Positions 6,833 to 7,731 of a DNA stretch of 7,731 bases are shown here, piece after piece. The first letter of the stretch is position 1. The number at the start of each line of letters is the position of its first letter. Below the pieces are notes generated by a model. The model saw only the letters and a program-made list of their open reading frames with translations. It made no database searches and was not told the DNA's origin. The DNA is from an uncultured Bryobacteraceae bacterium (GTDB taxonomy: Bacteria > Acidobacteriota > Terriglobia > Bryobacterales > Bryobacteraceae). The position numbers and the translations under genes are program-made. The stretch spans positions 1 through 7,731 of the forward strand of contig CAKZVG010000111.1 in the NCBI GenBank assembly GCA_937921835.1. The letters run 5' to 3'.

Positions 6833-7731
6833 ATGCAGGTACGAACCCGGTTGGTTGCCGTTGGCTCCGTTCTCGTACTCGCGTCCGGTTTCTCCGGATG
6901 CGCAACTTCCAGCAGTCAGCCGCTTCGTAGGGCTTTCGTTCCGCCGGCAGCGGCTCCGGCGCCGGTGGCGCCGCTGGCCGCGACTCTCCCTCCTCCGCCT
7001 CCGGTCACTCCCAAGCTCTTCACGAAGGATGGCGCCGGGCCGCTGTTGGCCCAGCCGAAGCTCCCTCTTCGCGACGGCGGGCGCGACGCGCCGGCCGGAC
7101 GGGCCGAAGAACGGTTTCAGGCGGGAAAGCGGCTTTACTTCGAAGGCGACATCGACGGCGCGCGGCGGCAGTTCGACGCGGCAATCGATCTGCTGCTCTC
7201 CTCGCCGGAGGGGTTGTCCGAGCGTCCGGCCCTGGAGAGCCGGTTCCAAGAACTGGTGGAGTTGATTCACCGCTACGACGTCGAGGGGCTGGGCTCCGGC
7301 AGTCCGGAGCAGGGTCCGATCTTCGACCGCAGCCCGCTCGAGGAGATCCTGGAGATGACCTTCCCGGTGGACCCGCGCCTCAGGGCCAAGGTGACCGAAG
7401 AGGTGAAGGCGACCGTGTCACAACTTCCGCTCGAAGAGAACGACGCTGTGGTCAGTTTCATCAACTACTTCTCGGGCGAGAAGGGACGCAAGACGCTGAT
7501 TGCCGGGTTGCGGCGCGCCGGGAGATACCGCCCGCTCATCTCCCGCATTCTGGATGAAGAAGGTGTCCCGCAGGAGCTCATTCACCTGGCCCAGGCCGAG
7601 TCCGGCTTCCTTCCCCGGGCGGTCTCCAGCAAGGCGGCCACCGGCATGTGGCAGTTTATCCAGTCGCGCGGCCGCGAATACGGCCTGATGCAGTCGGCCT
7701 ACCACGACGACCGGCTGGATCCGGAGAAAGC
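6833..7731 (+). CDS. MltD-like lytic transglycosylase lipoprotein (partial, 3' end outside window)
   Basis: Murein hydrolase precursor that should cleave the MurNAc-GlcNAc bond of peptidoglycan with formation of 1,6-anhydroMurNAc. From ATG 6833-6835 (AAGG five nt upstream) the frame is open to the window end: 299 full codons. Residues 1-22 form a lipoprotein signal with lipobox-like FSG-Cys23 (Phe at -3 is less usual). A Pro/Ala-rich linker follows (about 36-60), then a helix pair resembling a TPR repeat (about 91-124), a family-typical spacer (about 168-245, with VVSFINYFSGEKGRKTL and AGRYRPLISRIL), and the start of the SLT domain. Catalytic Glu256 lies in LIHLAQAESGF, followed by AVSSKAATGMWQFIQS and REYGL, matching the MltD/Slt catalytic region. 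The rest of the SLT domain, and any LysM repeats as in MltD, lie beyond the window. Enzyme class is firm; orthology to mltD itself is not, so no symbol is given. No functional link with the efflux operon is evident. Confidence 0.9.
   Translation, partial: MQVRTRLVAVGSVLVLASGFSGCATSSSQPLRRAFVPPAAAPAPVAPLAATLPPPPPVTPKLFTKDGAGPLLAQPKLPLRDGGRDAPAGRAEERFQAGKRLYFEGDIDGARRQFDAAIDLLLSSPEGLSERPALESRFQELVELIHRYDVEGLGSGSPEQGPIFDRSPLEEILEMTFPVDPRLRAKVTEEVKATVSQLPLEENDAVVSFINYFSGEKGRKTLIAGLRRAGRYRPLISRILDEEGVPQELIHLAQAESGFLPRAVSSKAATGMWQFIQSRGREYGLMQSAYHDDRLDPEK

Noticed and set aside
1..7731. CRISPR arrays, tRNA/rRNA genes, insertion sequences, phage or defence genes
   Set aside because: I read both strands and saw no spaced direct repeats, cloverleaf or rRNA sequence, transposase or integrase motifs, or terminal inverted repeats. 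Genes are tightly packed and consistent in composition.

Overview
The window is GC-rich, gene-dense bacterial chromosome from a Gram-negative (two-membrane) organism: it encodes a complete envelope-spanning efflux pump, lipoprotein signals and a periplasmic murein hydrolase. The style of the proteins suggests an Acidobacteriota member, possibly the Bryobacterales/Solibacterales group. The clues are the lytic transglycosylase with a long region before its SLT domain, the TolC-like protein, and the secreted protein built of two similar units. This placement is an inference from protein style and was not tested by a search.

Left part (1-5954, minus strand): a compact four-gene operon read right to left. 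It starts with a TetR-family repressor (5289-5954), followed by a lipoprotein periplasmic adaptor (4082-5281), an HAE1-type RND inner-membrane pump (935-4078) and a TolC-family outer-membrane channel (926 to beyond base 1, truncated by the window). The gaps between genes are only 7, 3 and 8 nt, so the four are almost certainly one transcript. Together they form a tripartite drug or toxic-compound exporter with its own regulator.

Control region (about 5955-6108): the minus-strand operon has a good sigma70-type promoter, TTGACT-16 nt-TATATT, at 6007-6034. Its -10 box and predicted start point are covered by a perfect 12-bp palindrome (5996-6007). A second near-palindrome (5981-5992) lies 15 bp further into the transcript, and a third matching half-site lies 15 bp upstream (6011). 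This is a convincing tandem operator, most simply explained by TetR autorepression of the whole operon. Its exact architecture is the most interesting item in the window.

Right part (plus strand): a small secreted protein of unknown function made of two tandem copies of an approximately 92-residue domain (6109-6744), then a short intergenic stretch with a possible terminator and promoter. The last gene is the 5' part of a MltD-like lytic transglycosylase lipoprotein (6833 to beyond 7731, truncated by the window).

Both edge genes are open at the window boundary, so a caller that needs both a start and a stop would miss them. Apart from these genes I found no RNA genes, mobile elements, CRISPR arrays or long DNA repeats. 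The window is mostly an ordinary efflux locus; I do not see a clearly new system beyond the operator layout and the uncharacterised two-domain protein.
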